A DNA stretch of 48,744 bases, taken from positions 1 to 48,744 of the forward strand of contig NZ_CAUM01000099.1 in assembly GCF_000350085.1 (NCBI RefSeq). Reading direction: 5' to 3'. Positions 48,088 to 48,744 of the stretch are shown here, piece by piece. Numbering within the stretch: position 1 is the first letter of the stretch; each line of letters opens with the position of its first letter. A program made the translations under genes and the position numbers. The notes under the pieces were generated by a model that worked only from the letters and a program-made list of their open reading frames with translations, had not been told where the DNA came from and did no database searches. This stretch comes from Mesorhizobium metallidurans STM 2683. Lineage in GTDB: Bacteria > Pseudomonadota > Alphaproteobacteria > Rhizobiales > Rhizobiaceae.

Positions 48088-48599
48088 AGTGTTCCCTCAT
48101 CCTCGGGCGCATCGGCGAAGGCGAAGAAGGCGTCGCCGACGATCTTCTGCACCTGCTCGTAGCTCGACCAGGCTATGCCAAGCCGTTCATAAAAAGCCTT
48201 GGCGGTTTCATTGTCGGTATCGACGGACAGCCTGAGATAGACGCCGCCGTCCTTCCGGCATTCTCGCGCGACGCGGCGCAGCAGGCACTCGCCGATCCTG
48301 CGGCCGCGAAAAAGGTCGTCGACATAAAGGTCCTGCACATAGACGCCGGGCCGCCCCATCCAGGTCGAGAAGATCGGGAAATGCAGGCAGAGGCCGGCGA
48401 ATTCGCCGCCCACCTCCGCGATCAGGGTGGAGAAGGCGGGTTTCTCGCCAAAGCCGTAGATGCGCAAATCGTTAGGCGTCGAGGTGATCTCCTGATGCGC
48501 GCCGATATGGTCGCCGAGGCGTAAGAGCGCGGTGTGGATCGTCTCGATATCCTCGACGGTGCCGGGGCGGATCAGAATCTTGGACGAGGGAGCCGTCAC
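48084..48599 (-). CDS. GNAT acetyltransferase, spermidine/diamine-acetyltransferase-like
   Basis: A 171-residue GNAT with the acetyl-CoA loop RGRRIG at 98-103. The segment FSTWMGRPGVYVQDLYVDDL just before it strongly recalls the spermidine/spermine N-acetyltransferase (SSAT1) pattern FSTWxG...LYxEDLYV. The C-terminal YERLGIAWSSYEQVQKI supports this group, though other amine substrates are possible. It is the first gene of the pair with the amidohydrolase, overlapping by four bases. The start lies 22 bases from the MITE copy 2 end. Confidence 0.8.
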   Translation of the reverse strand: MTAPSSKILIRPGTVEDIETIHTALLRLGDHIGAHQEITSTPNDLRIYGFGEKPAFSTLIAEVGGEFAGLCLHFPIFSTWMGRPGVYVQDLYVDDLFRGRRIGECLLRRVARECRKDGGVYLRLSVDTDNETAKAFYERLGIAWSSYEQVQKIVGDAFFAFADAPEDEGTL

Positions 48600-48620
48600 T
48601 GTAGGCGAGGTGCCAAGGCA

Positions 48621-48744
48621 CCCCCCTCTGTCCTGCCGGACATCTCCCCCTCAAGGGGGGAGATCAAATGTCGCTTCGGCTTTCGCCAATCTTCAACGTT
48701 GCAGAAAGGGAGCGGTCGGCGAAGCTGCCGATCTCCCCCCTTGA
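48621..48744. repeat. MITE-like element, copy 2, cut by the window edge
   Basis: CCCCCCTCTGTCCTGCCGGA begins at 48621, and the CTCCCCCTCAAGGGGGGAGAT segment seen in copy 1, shown here in part, follows. The interior CGGCTTTCGCCAATCTTCAA matches copy 1 with one change, and GAAGCTGCCGATCTCCC marks the start of the right end. It lies just upstream of the GNAT gene. Confidence 0.85.

Overview
The window looks like chromosomal DNA from a GC-rich alphaproteobacterium of the order Rhizobiales, most probably Mesorhizobium or a close Phyllobacteriaceae relative. The reasons are the gene content (recA-alaS-icd, the PurS/PurQ/PurL form of FGAM synthase, a zeta-type F1-ATPase inhibitor, DUF1127 and cox-type molybdo-enzyme maturation genes), a recA operator of the rhizobial TTG-N11-CAA form, and many short palindromic intergenic repeats starting GCATGATCCC. 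The genus is an inference; no rRNA gene is present to settle it.

Layout. 1-8.6 kb is core: the start of a PfkB kinase, recA with its SOS operator, alaS, a glutathione transferase with icd, then trmJ-murI. 8.6-12.7 kb holds small proteins, rpsD with a long leader, ttcA and an inositol-monophosphatase-like gene. 12.7-31.9 kb is a purine region (purC-purS-purQ, purL, purB, all on the minus strand) carrying bolA and grxD, broken up by accessory genes: a Bcr/CflA-like MFS pump, a phosphodiester glycosidase-like protein, a two-domain multicopper oxidase overlapping a ZIP-like permease, a MocR regulator, a frameshifted HTH gene, a Pr6Pr-like membrane protein, an HpcH/HpaI aldolase, a VOC protein and two related RBBP9-like hydrolases. 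31.9-36.3 kb has envelope proteins, a P1 peptidase coupled to a solute-binding protein, and a flavin reductase. 36.4-41.3 kb is a compact operon for maturing a molybdenum hydroxylase (MoxR/CoxD, CoxE, two XdhC half-proteins and a MoeA-like/MocA-like fusion) without the enzyme's structural genes. 41.3-48.7 kb has a secreted hydrolase whose 5' end carries a MITE-like repeat, several DUF proteins, a possible small RNA, an aldo-keto reductase with a cysteine-desulfurase-like protein, and an acetylpolyamine amidohydrolase overlapping a spermidine-acetyltransferase-like GNAT. A second, partial MITE copy closes the window.

The most interesting units are: (1) the multicopper oxidase-ZIP pair, which resembles an oxidase-permease metal uptake system with a ZIP protein in place of Ftr1, lying between bolA and grxD; (2) the possible independent small RNA at about 44513-44582; (3) the acetylpolyamine deacetylase-acetyltransferase pair; (4) the cox-type maturation operon with its fusion protein; and (5) the effect of repeats on gene ends. 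There are no tRNA or rRNA genes, no CRISPR array, no transposase and no phage genes in the window.
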